Below are positions 23,598-34,929 of a stretch of DNA of 64,000 nucleotides, piece by piece. Under the pieces are notes generated by a model that worked only from the letters and a program-made list of their open reading frames with translations, searched no databases and was not told where the DNA came from. Origin of the DNA: Talpa occidentalis (taxonomy: Eukaryota; Chordata; Mammalia; Eulipotyphla; Talpidae); the NCBI RefSeq assembly GCF_014898055.3, contig NW_023601433.1:21379641-21443640 (forward strand). Direction: 5' to 3'. Position numbers and translations under genes: made by a program. Position 1 is the stretch's first letter. Each line of letters opens with the position of its first letter.

Positions 23598-23825
23598 ATC
23601 GCAGTGGAAAATCCTCAGAGATTGAAAAACAATTTGCTGCAGACGTTTGGGCATAATGGGAGTACAGTAGTATCGGAAGAGATATTCGAAAAACCTAACT
23701 GTGGACCATGGTGGAAAAAACTTTTATTCAGCTTGTGTTTTTTTAATGCTCTGATCAACGAAAGAAAACATTATGGCACGTGGGGCTGGAATATTGCTTA
23801 TGAGTTTAGCTTCTCAGACTTGGAG
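23598..23825 (+). CDS. DNAH14: Dynein heavy chain exon e9
   Basis: Seventy-six codons, phase 0 to 0, acceptor 'tttgtttaaaag' (weak tract) and donor GTAAGT. VENPQRLKNNLLQTF matches EPP.G++.NLL+.+. WKKLLFSLCFFNALINERKHYGTWGWNIAYEFSFSDLE matches the family block in which an LCFFH...ERR segment leads into GWNI.YEF...DL. Confidence 0.93.
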
Positions 23826-24231
23826 GTAAGTGTAGAATCTTGAAAGCAGACATAACAGTAAGTAAAGTAAGTGACAGTAAGATACAAACAGGAACCTAGT
23901 ACATCTCTATACAATGTGATAAAAGATAGGATAAGAAGAGAGAAACTTGTCGATGATGTAATCTTGTATCTAGAAAGTTGTTTTAATTACTACGATTAAT
24001 TAGAGAATTTATAAAAGTAGCCGGATAAAATATGAACTTATAGAAACCAATGACTTCTTTCAATAAACACTTAGAAATGGAAGGAGAGAAAACAAAGCAT
24101 ATTTACAATAATGATAAAATTTAAATTTTCAGGAACAAATGTAACAAGAAATGTATGTGTTCTTGTAAATTAGTAGAGGAAAAAGAACTTTTGTGGAAAA
24201 CTTAAAATTTTCCAATTACTTATACGAATTA

Positions 24232-24345
24232 CTTATTTTTCACAACAACCTTATGTTGTAATTATCTTCATTTTAAGATAAGGAAATAAAGGCACAGAAC
24301 ACTAAGGAACTTACCCAAGCTGTAAGTCAATAGGGGAGGTAGTCT
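24232..24345 (+). repeat. MIR/L2-type remnant
   Basis: The pattern 'ttcacaacaaccttatgttgtaatta ... cattttaagataaggaaat ... ggcacagaacactaaggaacttacccaagctg' follows the MIR/L2 core with many substitutions. Confidence 0.7.
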
Positions 24346-24538
24346 GTTTCCTTTTTTTAAAATCCTGACTGTGTGCAAAAATGAAAAATGATGTAAGAAT
24401 TGTATAAAATAAAATAATATTTAAAAAATCCTGACTTCTCTAAATAAATATATCAGATGCTCTTGAATGGGGAGATTTCCCACAGTATAAAGTATCAATT
24501 CTACAAAATTTGCTAGTCAAATTCAATGCAATTCTTTT

Positions 24539-25015
24539 TTTGAATTTTATTTTATATATTTTTTTAATTTTATTTTTAATTTTTACACCATTGTTCATTT
24601 TTGAACAATAATTGCTTCCCCCACCCCCTCAGGTGTAGTCCCCATAGAGTTTCCTTCCCCAAGGCACCTGTGCACCATCACCTCAGTCCCCTGTGCTCTT
24701 CCATCCCTCCCTCTCATCCCTCTCCCTTCTCCTCCCCTGCAAGATGTCTCTGGTTTATAATTGTCCATTTTTGCTTTGTTGTGTTTTGTACTGTTATAAT
24801 TTTTTTACACTGATGTCTTATTTGGGTCTCCTATATTCCTGCTATAAGTGAAACCATCCAATATTTTTCTTTTTCCTTCTGGTTCCATCCACGTTGCTGT
24901 GAATGGGCAGCACTATTTACAATAGGTAAAACCTGGAAGCAACCCAAATGCCCAAAAATAGATAACTGGATCAAGAAGATGTGGCATATATACACAATGG
25001 AATATTATTCAACAA
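24539..25015 (-). mobile_element. Second 5'-inverted (twin-primed) L1
   Basis: 24539-24904 is L1 3' UTR on the minus strand, up to the complement of 'cagcaacgtggatgg'. 24905-25011 is the stretch just upstream ('gcagcactatttacaata ... aatggaatattattc') on the + strand. The 11-bp gcaattctttt flanks the whole (24528-24538 and 25016-25026). A short segment of roughly 25 bp around the inversion junction is missing, as is usual in twin priming. Confidence 0.82.
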
Positions 25016-25026
25016 GCAATTCTTTT

Positions 25027-25288
25027 ATTTTTAAATTTCATTTATTTAAAAAGAACTGGGGTACAGGCCAGAGGTGTGGGGGATGAGAGAATTCACTAGA
25101 CACAGAGTAGGGAACAGAACAGGCAGATTGACTGAAATACACTGCTGAGGGGAGCAGTGGGCAAGACAGGAGAGGTCTGCTGTGCCATGTGGGTAGCTCC
25201 CTGGCTGGGGATTGAACTCGTGCTGCAGTGGCTAGCAATAACTTAATAGCACTGTGACTTAAACCTGGCTCCACCAAGGAGACTCCTC
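25027..25288 (-). mobile_element. tRNA-derived SINE, copy 7
   Basis: Minus-strand SINE next to the right target duplication of the inverted L1. The head is decayed ('accaaggagactcctc'). Its own target duplication is not clear. Confidence 0.8.
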
Positions 25289-25835
25289 AATGCAGTTTTC
25301 ATGAGAACCCTAATAGAGAGATTTCAAAATTGATAAAATTTGCATTTGTGGAGGAAAGGAAGACAGGAAAATAAAGAAGATGAAAAGTAGGGAGGACAAG
25401 AGAGATGAGAGATTGGTGAGTGCCAGAGGGAAGAGAGGAGCAGACAGTGGTAAAATCCATCTGTGTGCATATAGTCACATCCCTTGTCTGGGAAGGGTGC
25501 CCAAGAAATTGCTCACAGGAGTGGCCTCCGGGGTAGGGATCTGCTGGCTGGAGGATGCTTAGGTGAGAATGTACTTGCCCTTGTTTATCCTTTTGTACAT
25601 TTTGAGTTCAGCACCACATACTCGTTTTGTCTATTTGAAATAATAATTAAGAAGTTACATGTTGGATCAACAACTAATGAAGAATTAATGGTTAGAAATG
25701 TGTATCCTAATATTTTTATTCCTCCTGCTATGTCCATCTATTTTTAAAGAGCCATTTGAGAGTTGTTGATTTTATGTTAAAACATCAATGTCAATTACAA
25801 ACACAATGAAATAAAAATGAGTGTGTTTCCTAAAG
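25289..25835 (+). other. Intron e9-e10, nothing recognised
   Basis: Purine-rich at 25340-25450, otherwise unremarkable unique sequence. Confidence 0.5.
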
Positions 25836-26033
25836 GTCGCCATCAAGCTGCTGGGAAATACGCTGAGCACACACCCCACGGTGCCTTGGAAGACGCTGCG
25901 CTACCTGTTTGGGGAGGTGATCTACGGTGGCTGGGTCACCGACTGCTGGGACCAGCGGTGTCTAAACACCCTTCTTTACAAATTTTTTAATCCCGAAGTG
26001 TTGAAAGATAGCTTCAGTTTCTCTAGTGACGAG
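25836..26033 (+). CDS. DNAH14: Dynein heavy chain exon e10
   Basis: Sixty-six codons, phase 0 to 0, acceptor 'gtgtttcctaaag', donor GTAAGA. VPWKTLRYLFGEVIYGGWVTDCWDQRCLNTLL is the canonical PW..L+YL.GE+.YGGRVTD.WD+R.L dynein motif, with Trp in place of the usual Arg after GG. This exon is noticeably GC richer than its introns. Confidence 0.95.
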
Positions 26034-26370
26034 GTAAGAGAGGATCTATTTTCTTATCTATTTGATTATTTTCAACTCACCATTATCGAATTATTTTAAA
26101 ACCTGTATTACAATCCCAACATTCACTTTTCATGTCATATTAATTTTCATTATGAGTTGCCATCACTCTATTAGATACAGCATTATGTTGGGCAGTAAAT
26201 AAAAAGGATGGTGAAGAAATGCTTGATGTTCTCTGAGAACCCGGAGTAGTATACAAATACAAAGTCCCAGGGAGCAGAGCAAGCTCTGTTCAACTATTTC
26301 CTGCCATGAATTTCCATGTCCTTCTAATTTAATGCTCACAGCAGCCATGTGAAAAAGATGTTATCCCCAG

Positions 26371-26638
26371 GGGCCTCCCTGGTGGCACAAGCGGTTAAGA
26401 TGCAATCTGTGATGTTCGCTGCAGCCACAGCAGCACGAGTTCAATCCCTAGCCAGAGAGCTACCCATATGGCACAGCAGACCTCTCCTGACCTGCCCACT
26501 GTTCCCCTCAGCAGTGTATTTCAGTAGATCTGCCTGTTCTGTTCCCCAGTCTGTCTCTGGTGAATCCTCTCACCCCCTGCAACTCTGGCCTGTACCCCAG
26601 TTCTTGTATGAACAAATAAATAAATCTTAAAAAAAAAA
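26371..26638 (+). mobile_element. tRNA-derived SINE, copy 8
   Basis: Plus-strand SINE with a 19-bp perfect target-site duplication aaaaagatgttatccccag at 26352-26370 and 26639-26657. The tail 'aaataaataaatctt' followed by poly-A is intact, so this is a fairly young copy. Confidence 0.95.
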
Positions 26639-26657
26639 AAAAAGATGTTATCCCCAG

Positions 26658-27914
26658 TGACAGACAGGGGGCAAGCTCATGCACCCTGTGCGCAGAGCTG
26701 AGACTCAGTTTTGCCCCTACCTCATGCAAAAAGATGAAACTGTATCTTCTTTTGTCCCTTCCCTGCTGCCTCTTCCCACACAGTGTCTGTCCTGCAGGGA
26801 ACTCCACCTTAGTGGCACAAAAACCCCTGGTAAGATATCAACAGTTGTGCCTTGGCTGATGGTAGCTAGTGGAGGAAACAAATTCTGTAGACCTCTGCCC
26901 TGGGAGTGTGGAGGCTGGACTTGACTCCAGTTTTGATGGGTGGGAGCTTACACAAGAGAGATGAATGAATGGTAAGGAAGCAAGCAGTTTCACTGTGTGA
27001 TTGTTGTAAGTTGATTGTGGGCCCTGAGTGATCAAAGGAACAGAGGTCATATCCAGGTCATCTGTGGAGACTGCTGGATGGAGAGATGAAATGGTGAAAG
27101 TGATATTTTAGGAAGATTCATTTGTAAGATCTATAGAACAGTCTGTTGAGTCAACAAGAAGACTTAAATTATATCCTTTGAATATATTTGCTAAGTTGGG
27201 GAAAGCTATGAGTTATTAAGATTTAATTCCATTTAAAAGTCTGTTTAAGTAACATTTTAGGTTTAGAGACTAAATTTAGCTCATAAGATAAAATTACCCT
27301 TGAAAATCTTTTAAATTGCCAGAAAAGCTTTTGTGTATAGGTTGTTGCATTAAATGTGCATACGTGAATAAAGTGTACTGTACCATACAGCAGAAAATAC
27401 CATTGGCAGACTTGTGTTCTGAAGTCACGTATTTCAGTTATTTAGCTGATTTAAACACTGACTTTTTATGACAATTTGAACTTTCCAGCTCTTCCTGCTC
27501 ATCATAATCCTAGCTTCTTCAGAAGATATATATATTTTTTTAAATCAATGACATTGTTATCTGATGTTTCTCTGTGGTCCTCATTAATACATCAGTTTTG
27601 CTTGAGGATAATCAAGAAAGTCACCACTACTCACTTTCCTGGCCATATGAACAATGCATTTCTCTTCTTCCCCTCCCTCCCCTCCCCCAGTCTAGGACCA
27701 GAAAATGATACAAAATCTTTGTTCTACATTCTACTAGTCAAGCAGCCACAGAATCAGATTGATAGGAAGAGAATGAAATAATTTGACTTAAAATGTTTTA
27801 AAGCTTCCAAAATCCACCTTTTGTGTCAAATTTCATGGGAAAGCATTGTGTTCACCTATTACTGAAAGCGCACATCTCCCAAGGCAAAAATTTAAAAAGG
27901 GCTTAAATTTTCAG
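26658..27914 (+). other. Intron e10-e11, nothing recognised
   Basis: Unique-looking sequence. No repeat family, gene or RNA recognised. Confidence 0.5.
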
Positions 27915-28114
27915 ATATGTCAGCCAGTGTCACAGTCTGCAAGCATAGAGGATTGCATGCGTATTATCCACTCCTTACCTGACGATGACCCTCCTGAGCT
28001 CTTAGGAATGCACCCTGAGGCTACAGGGAATGTCAGGAAGGTCCAGGCCCAGAAGTTCATTGACAATCTCATTGCCATGCAACCAAGAACTGTCACTTCC
28101 AGCCTCACGACCAG
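27915..28114 (+). CDS. DNAH14: Dynein heavy chain exon e11
   Basis: Acceptor 'taaattttcag', donor GTAAAG, phase 0 to 2. 66 codons plus two bases. The segment IHSLPDDDPPELLGMHPEA matches I.sLP..D.PE.FGLH.NA, and FIDNLIAMQPRT matches the following (L)...++..QPR. Confidence 0.93.
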
Positions 28115-28569
28115 GTAAAGAACTCCCTGGGAAAAATTGTAACTTGAAAATTATCAAACATTTATTTGAAAGGATACAGTATTGAACTTATAGAAAAAGA
28201 TAGTCCAAAATAAACTCAACATACAGTCTAAAAATATAGAATCTCAATTGTTTAATATCACAACCTGACCGGTGCACACTCTCTGCCCCATCATCACTCT
28301 CTCAGTGCGATCAAGAGACCCTTGTGTGAACACAGAGGAACTTGACAAACAGTTGGATAACCTATAAGCCCACTTAACATGCTTGGTCTGCTTGTCTCCT
28401 CCTCTTCATTTCCATCTTCACATTTCCTTCCTGCATTCAGATAAAGACTATTTCACAAAGAAATCCAAAGAAAACTTTAAAAAATACTTATTTCCTTGCA
28501 GATGTCTGAAGTGCAATGGACAGTTTTTACCTGTAAAATAAACACCATAGCCTCCATAAGACCCTATAG
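28115..28569 (+). other. Intron e11-e12, nothing recognised
   Basis: AT-rich unique sequence up to the SINE at 28570. Confidence 0.5.
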
Positions 28570-29222
28570 GTGCCTCCCTGGTGGCACACAGAGTTAAGCA
28601 CAGCACTATGAAGCTATCTGCAGCCTCTGCAGCTGAGTTCAATTCCTGGCCAGGTAGCAACCCACATGATGCAGCAGACCTCTCCTGTCTTGCCTGCTGC
28701 TCCCCTCAGCAGTGTATTTCAGTCAGTCTGCCTGTTCTGTTCCCCACTCTGTTTCTGGTGAATTCTCTCACTTCCCTCACCTCTGGCCTGTACCCCAGTT
28801 TTTGTATACTGTAGGGGCAGGATGGGCTCAAGGCAGGTTCTTTATGATTTGAGCAGACCAGGTAAAGGAGAGTCCTGGAGCCTTCGGTGGCTTTCTCAAG
28901 CTTTTATTGAGCTTTTACATGTAGTGCATCAACCAGGTACACGACAGGTATAGGGGTTCTGGGGGGCCAGGAGGTCGGTAGGCCTCCAAGCCCCCAGCAA
29001 GTCTTCCCTCTGGGCTTCTCTGGGCTTCTTTCCTCTCCTGCCTCTGCTTCTCTCTGTGACTATCTCAATACTACAGCCAGGGCTCACAGAAGTCAAACAA
29101 CACAACTTATAAGAATGTAACAACTGCAGGTGTCCCATCAGGCAGGGCAATCCTAATGGTGGGAGGGCAGAGAAGCCTGAAAATCATTTACCCTACATAT
29201 GCATAAATTAAAAAAAAGACTT
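28570..29222 (+). mobile_element. tRNA-derived SINE, copy 9, split by solo LTR 2
   Basis: SINE body 28570-28809 stops in its 'cttgtat' tail segment. The tail resumes at 29208 ('tatgcataaatta' and poly-A) after an LTR. Flanks 'agaccctatag' and 'agactttatag' are a probable old target-site duplication. It lies about 75 bp upstream of exon e12. Confidence 0.88.
28810..29207 (-). mobile_element. Solo LTR 2, minus orientation, nested in a SINE
   Basis: A 398-bp block with terminal inverted repeats TGTAGGG/CCCTACA, inserted into the SINE tail. The 5-bp flanks are tatac and tatgc. The SINE consensus has tatgc, so the left copy has one substitution. On the minus strand a TATA-like 'cttataag' (29106-29113) lies upstream of AATAAA (complement at 28903-28908). 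No viral coding region remains. Endogenous retrovirus family unassigned. Confidence 0.88.
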
Positions 29223-29295
29223 TATAGGACCTAATTAGAGGGTCCTCCCGGATTGGACAGATTTGTTTCTCTTTCTTCTCTTGATTTCTTTGCAG

Positions 29296-29453
29296 TGAAG
29301 AGAAGAACGATAATGAATTTGTGATGGAAATTTTATCTGACTTACAAAAGCGGCTGCCGCAGTGTGTAGAGGACAACTGTGGTGGCACCCAGAGCACCTT
29401 GAAGGGCATCATGTCCGGCCCCATCTGGGAGTCTTTTAGTAAGCATCTCAAAG
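29296..29453 (+). CDS. DNAH14: Dynein heavy chain exon e12
   Basis: Acceptor 'gatttctttgcag', donor GTCAGT, phase 2 to 1. 53 residues. A variable, charged helix (EEKNDNEFVMEILSDLQKRLPQC) is typical of the segment after QPR in axonemal heavy chains, where '++L+.+LP' is the conserved core. Confidence 0.88.
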
Positions 29454-30479
29454 GTCAGTGTGGCCGTGAGCTTACCCCCTCCCCTCATCTTCCTTAGGGA
29501 AGGCCTCTGGCGTCAGGAGAGAGGAAGAGTAGAGACAGGACAAAGAGGCCGAGGTGAATTGGAGAACTAGATCTCCGCCATCTCCTTCTTTGTCCAAGTT
29601 GGGGATGGGGAGCAGAGGAGAAAATAATGCCAGAAGGTTTTTTTGGTTTTGTTTTGTGGGGAGGGAGGCATGGCCCCAAGACTAACCGTGAAGAAATAAT
29701 AATTATAGCGAACTAGAAAGGCGCAACTCTGATTTCTACGTCCCTGCTCTCTTGTCCTCCCTGCCTGTGAGAACAGCATTTCGGGCGGGGAGGTGTAGAT
29801 GGGTCCTCTGATGGGAGACCTCTGGACCCTGAGGAAATAAGAGAAGGGAGGGCAGGCCAGTGTGAGTCTGGTTGCCCAGAGCTGGCCCCAGGCCCAGCGC
29901 TCAGGGACTAACGTGTTGGGTTGTACCAGTTTGCCAGGTAGGACTTGAGTGTTCATATTTCAACCCTTTGAAAAATATTCATTTTGGAACTAAATGTTGA
30001 CCAACACTTAGTTGGTCAACTATGAAAATAGTTAATATTGTTAAGTCTGGATCAGTGGTTGGCAAACTCAGACTTGACCAAACTCAGACTTGACCAAACC
30101 CAGAACACCATTTGTTTTGTCCCAGCCTGCAAGCCAGAATACTTCTTCTATTCTCAGTGGTTGAAAAACATCAAAAGAAAAATATTTTATAATACATAAA
30201 TATTATATAAAATTCACATTTGCATGCCCACCAGTAAAGCATTATTGAAATACAACCACGCTTATTTGTTTACATAATGTCTGTGTAGTCACACTAGATA
30301 TTCACGTTGCACTGGGAGAGTTAAGAAGTTGTGATAGAAAAGGATGGCCCCCAAAGAATGGCCTCCACTGGCCTTTGTGCAAGTGTGTCTAACTCCCAGT
30401 CTAGATACATAAGGTTTTGTTAATTTCCAGTACCTCTATCTCTACATGCAAAACTTCATTTCATTAGAAAAATATAGTT
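29454..30479 (+). other. Intron e12-e13, first part
   Basis: 30050-30350 resembles a decayed DNA-transposon relic ('ggttggcaaactca', 'attgaaatacaaccacgcttatttgtttac'), family not assigned. 29460-29990 is unique-looking. A 17-bp tandem repeat (caaactcagacttgacc) sits at about 30063-30097. Confidence 0.45.
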
Positions 30480-31080
30480 AGTGGGCTGACCTAGGGGCCC
30501 CAGAACTCTCAAACTTGCAAGTTTTGAAGGGGTCTGGCCGTCTCTGTGCACAAAGAAAAGCGAATCTCAGTGTAAAAGATCTTTACTCGAATTTTTGTGC
30601 ATAGAAAGAGAAGAAAGGATAATAGTTTCGCAATAAAACACCCAAAGTTACCCACCCCCTGCTGTGTAAATACCCAGCCAAACAGATTTGGCCTGAAATG
30701 GGTCCACTGAGGCCTGAAAGGTTGCCACACGGTGCAGGCACCTTCTGGAGGGGAACCACAGAAAAGGAGTGAAAGGGGCCAGGCAAGGCCGGGACAAAAG
30801 GAGCAAAACCAAAGTACAAATACAAATAACAGCTGCCACTGGCAGCCTCTGCACATGTCTTTCACCCACGTGTCCCTTGCTGGTGTCTCTGTGTGTCTCT
30901 GCTCCAAGTCCTCCAAGTCCCTGGTTCAAGTCCAAAGCTGAGAAGCAAGCAGGCCCTTCCTCCTTCTCCACATGTCTCTCTCTGTCTCTCTCCAGATGTC
31001 TCCCCTCCCTATGTCTCAAGCTACCCCTCGCTGCTCACCTCTGCCCCTCATGGGGGTGGGGAGGCAGGGAACATGGATAT
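30480..31080. repeat. Unclassified GC-rich block, possibly an LTR
   Basis: About 600 bp of moderate GC, rich in CT runs on its right side, with overlapping open frames of 120-190 codons on both strands that share no motif with known proteins. It differs in composition from the neighbouring intron. I could not find matching ends or a target duplication. A retroviral LTR or similar repeat is the likeliest explanation. Confidence 0.3.
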
Positions 31081-31123
31081 GCCTCTGTCCAAACATCATC
31101 AACTTATCTCTTTTTTAATCTAG

Positions 31124-31320
31124 GCTATGACCCCCTAGTCCATTGTGTCTTACTGACCCTTTTGAGCCAAGAAATTGGACGCTTTGATAAGTTATTATTT
31201 ATTATACATAAATCTTTGAATGACCTTCAACTTGCTATGAAAGGAATGATCATCCTGACCCAAGAACTAGAGGAAATATATAACTCTTTCCTTGATATGA
31301 GGATGCCAGCATTGTGGCTG
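31124..31320 (+). CDS. DNAH14: Dynein heavy chain exon e13
   Basis: Acceptor 'ttttttaatctag', donor GTAAGC, phase 1 to 0. The core VLLTLLSQEIGRFDKLLFIIHKSLNDLQLAMKGMIILTQELEEIYNS is the strongly conserved QE..R(F/Y)N.LL..I..SL..L..A+KG.VVMS.ELE. block. MRMPALW matches (N)+VP..W. The open frame extends upstream into the intron, where it is not coding. Confidence 0.95.
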
Positions 31321-31654
31321 GTAAGCAATGATTCTTTCCTATTTGTTTGATTGATTGAAATAAATGTTCTAGTTTCAGGGAAGGGATAAGGTCACAATGG
31401 TCTAGCCTCATGATGAAATATTATGTAACCATTAAAAGATGCTGACATGATTGGAGTGAGTACATGCATGTCAATATAACCTCTTAGGAGGCAATTTGGC
31501 AATTACTTAAATAAAGAGGTTTATCATAGAAATGTATATAATACCATCAAGCTGAAAACAACTTGAATTCATGGGAATCTGGCTAGCTAAATTATGATAC
31601 AGTAGTGAGGTATATGCTGATAGGGAAAGATCCTTAAGATATATTGTTATTTTT

Positions 31655-32579
31655 AAAAAAAACAAAGAGAAACCCCACCAACTGGGAGAACATTTTTGCA
31701 CTCAACACTAATGATAAAGGACTGATCACAAAAATCTGCAAAGAGCTGATGAGACTCAACAACAACAAAGAAAATAATCCCGTCAAAAAATGGGCAGAAG
31801 AGCTAAAAAGAAACTTCTCTGAAGAGGAAATGCAAATGGCCAACAGGCATATGAAACAATGTTCAACATCACTTGTAATCAGGGAAATGCAAATCAAAAC
31901 TACCATGAGATACCATCTCACACCAGTGAGAATGGCACATATTAAAAAAACTAGCAACAACAAATGTTGGCGAGGGTGTGGAGAAAAAGGAACTCTTCTG
32001 CACTGTTGCTGGGAGTCAAACTGGTCCAACCACTATGGAGAGCTGTGTGGAGATTTCTGGACCTACTAAACATAGAGCTTCCATATGATCCAGCAATTCC
32101 ACTCCTAGGTATTTACCCAAAGGACACAGAAACATCCATTCCAAAGAGCACCTGCACCCCTATGTTTATAGCAGCACTATTTACAATAGCTAAGCTTTGT
32201 AATGCCCAAAAATAGATGACTGGATCAAGAAGATGTGGTACATAAATACCATGGAATATTACTCAGCATTCAAAAAAGATAAACACATGCAATTTGCAGC
32301 AACATGGATGGCGCTGGAAGGGATCATGCTCAGCGAAATAAGCCAAAAAGAAAAAGAAAAATACCGGATGGTCTCACTCATAGCAGGAATCTAGAAAACT
32401 TAAATAAGGGACCAGGAAAATGAATAACTATAAGAAAGTGAAAATCAAAATCAACAAAAAACTATGAACCAGAGACACTTTTTGGGGGGTGAGGGGCGGG
32501 AGGGGAGGGATTGGGGTCAGAATGGGGGGGTTGCAATTGTATGGGGAATATAAAAATAAAATTAAGAAAAGAAAAAAAA
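31655..32579 (+). mobile_element. 5'-truncated young L1, + strand
   Basis: Contains the ORF2 C-terminal region and the 3' UTR with an oligo-G stretch, ending in an A-rich tail. The 18-bp perfect target-site duplication agatatattgttattttt lies at 31637-31654 and 32580-32597. The sequence is very close to the antisense L1 at 39680-40600, so the insertion is recent. Confidence 0.95.
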
Positions 32580-32597
32580 AGATATATTGTTATTTTT

Positions 32598-33251
32598 TTT
32601 TACTTTCAGAAAACGTCATTTTCAATCAACTTTATGGAATATGACTACTGCAGATAAGGAAAATCAATGGGGGTAAGGGGAGAGAGAGAGGGAGAGCAGA
32701 GAGAGTTGAAAGAAAATGCATACGAAAATAAAAGATTTCCTTAGGGTGATAGAATTATGAGTGATTTCTATTTTTGCCTTTTGCTTTTTGATCTTTTCAT
32801 ATTTTGATGATGATAATATATTGTTTTGTAGCAGAAAATTGGAACAACTTCTAAATAAAAAAACACAAAACATACAAACAAAGCAAAAAGAAATGATTAC
32901 AAGGCCATACCCTTTACAAACCAATTTGTAAAAACCAATTTGTAAAAACACAAACACTGAAATTTGTAAAAACCAATTTGTAAAAACACAAACATTGAAA
33001 TGTCCACAGTAGACAAATCCATAGAGTAGAAAGTAGATTAGCGGTTGGCATGGGCTGAGTTTGACAGCAGGCTTGAGAAGTGATGCTAAAAGGTGTGGCA
33101 TGTTTTATTTTGAAGTGATGAAAATTTTCCAGAATTGATAATAATGCTTGCACAACTCAGTAAATATACTGAAAATATTGAATGTACACTTTAAGTGGTA
33201 TATTGTGTATAGCTTTTTTTAAAAAAAATGTAGGAATTATAGAGGTTAAAA
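32598..33251 (+). other. Intron e13-e14 segment with a tandem duplication
   Basis: A 38-bp unit is present twice in tandem (32925-32962 and 32963-33000, one mismatch). A GA-rich run lies at 32680-32705. No gene. Confidence 0.7.
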
Positions 33252-33262
33252 GAGCAATAACA

Positions 33263-33535
33263 GGGCCTCCCTGGTGGTACAGGGGCTTGAGTACAGCACT
33301 GTGAAGCTGTCTGCAGCCTCTGCAGTGTGGGTTCGATCCCGGCCAGCTGGTGAGATACCCACATGGTGCAGCAGACCTCTCCTACCTCTTCCTCTACTCC
33401 TCTCAGCAGTGTATTTCAGTCAGTCTGCCTGTTTTGTTTCCTGCTTTGTCTCTGGTGAATCCTCTCACCCTCCCGCACATCTGGCCTATACCCTGTTTCT
33501 TGTATGCATGAATAAATAAAATCTTAAAAAAAAAG
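33263..33535 (+). mobile_element. tRNA-derived SINE, copy 10
   Basis: Plus-strand SINE with box-B-like 'ggttcgatccc' and the tail 'aataaataaaatctt'. Target-site duplication gagcaataaca at 33252-33262 and 33536-33546. Confidence 0.93.
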
Positions 33536-33546
33536 GAGCAATAACA

Positions 33547-34707
33547 ATTGGTAATTCTTTAAAACTGAGTGAAAACTGCTGAAAAAAAATGAGCTGTGGA
33601 GTCTGCAGTCTTCACACATTTACAATCATGAGATTGTAGTTTGAAGGAAACTTAGGGATACATCCCTTCAATGCTTTTATACAGATTTGGAAGCTGAGGA
33701 ACAGAGAGGCTTTCTGAGCTGCTGAGAACGCCCACTTGGGTAAGACCTGGGATTCAACATTAGGTTGAGAGAATATGGCCCTCTGGGATGCCGATGTCCG
33801 AGACAAGGGCATACCCAACAGTAACAAGAGCTAAAATTATCCAGATAGAACTGTCAGCTTGGACATGTGGGTGCAGTGCCATGCAAACATGGGCTGGACA
33901 GAGAGAGACGCTGTGTGAGGGCAGGTGATGCCATCCTGTCCTGGGCACACAGAATCTGAGGAATTAGAGGGACCTCCAGTGGACCTACTGAAGAGAGATG
34001 TATTAAAAGTACAGGCTGCAAAGCAAGATTTTTATATCAGTGGCCTAGACAGACCAGCCATGGGTTAGCATTGGGAAAAGGAATATAAAGTAGGAAGAGA
34101 AGAGGACAGAAGGGATCCAAGGCAACATCGACCAAAAGAGAAGAAAGGCCTATTGACGCCTTGAAAGAATCAGAGAATTGGAAGTTGGGATGCATGTGGT
34201 CACAGAAACCAAGGCAAGAGAGGAGGAGTGGAGAACTACAGAAAATGCAAATAAGGTAAACAGGAGAGGTGCAGGTGGGATAAGGTAGGAAGACATCACG
34301 ACCAACACAAGGACCTGATGAAATCGCTGAAAGGCCATGGGTTTGGAAGTGAGCAGGATTAGGGAAGAAGGATCAATGAACTTCTTCCAGAAGGCTGTTT
34401 ATAAGAAAAGGAGACTGAGGCGTGCAGAGGAGTTGTGTTGTTTTTTTGTTTTTTTTCCTCTTCTTCCCTTGCAACAAATAAATAGAATTTAAAAAAAAAA
34501 ACAATAAAACTTCACTGAGGAATAGTTGAATAATGTAATTGAATATATTTAAAGTATTCAGCATGATGATTTGATGGAAATGACTTCCTCCTGCCAAGTT
34601 TTTTTCACTCTGACAATTGAGTCTGTTACCAAAGTTCTCAGATATGCCCTAGTGATGCCAAAGACAAATCTAAAGAAAATGATGTGTCTCTCTCTAAATC
34701 CCAACAG
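33547..34707 (+). other. Intron e13-e14, last part
   Basis: Purine-rich unique sequence. A possible MIR/L2 trace at 33650-33720. No gene recognised. Confidence 0.45.
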
Positions 34708-34820
34708 AAGTATGCCTACAAGTCATGTAAGCCCCTGAGTTCCTGGGTTGATGATCTCATCCAACGAGTGAATTTCTTCAATACCTGGGCCAAAATGGCT
34801 TACACTGCAATCTATCATCG
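34708..34820 (+). CDS. DNAH14: Dynein heavy chain exon e14
   Basis: Acceptor 'aaatcccaacag', phase 0 to 2, 37 codons plus two bases. The donor is GTAGGA, weaker than the GTAAGN used by most of the other exons. KYAYKSCKPLSSWVDDLIQRVNFFNTWAKMAY matches the family pattern .YPSLKPL.SW+.DL..R+.FF..W.....P. Confidence 0.93.
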
Positions 34821-34929
34821 GTAGGAATGAAAGTGCTTTATGTTAATTCCTTACTTTTGCTTAGCATTTACCATTTTGCAGCATGATTTCCCATGCTTGG
34901 ACTTTTTTGGGTTCTCACTGCCACTGTGG

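Noticed and set aside
30769..31350. 193-codon + strand open frame as a separate gene
   Set aside because: Only its last third is coding. It is exon e13 of the dynein gene with an intron read-through in front.
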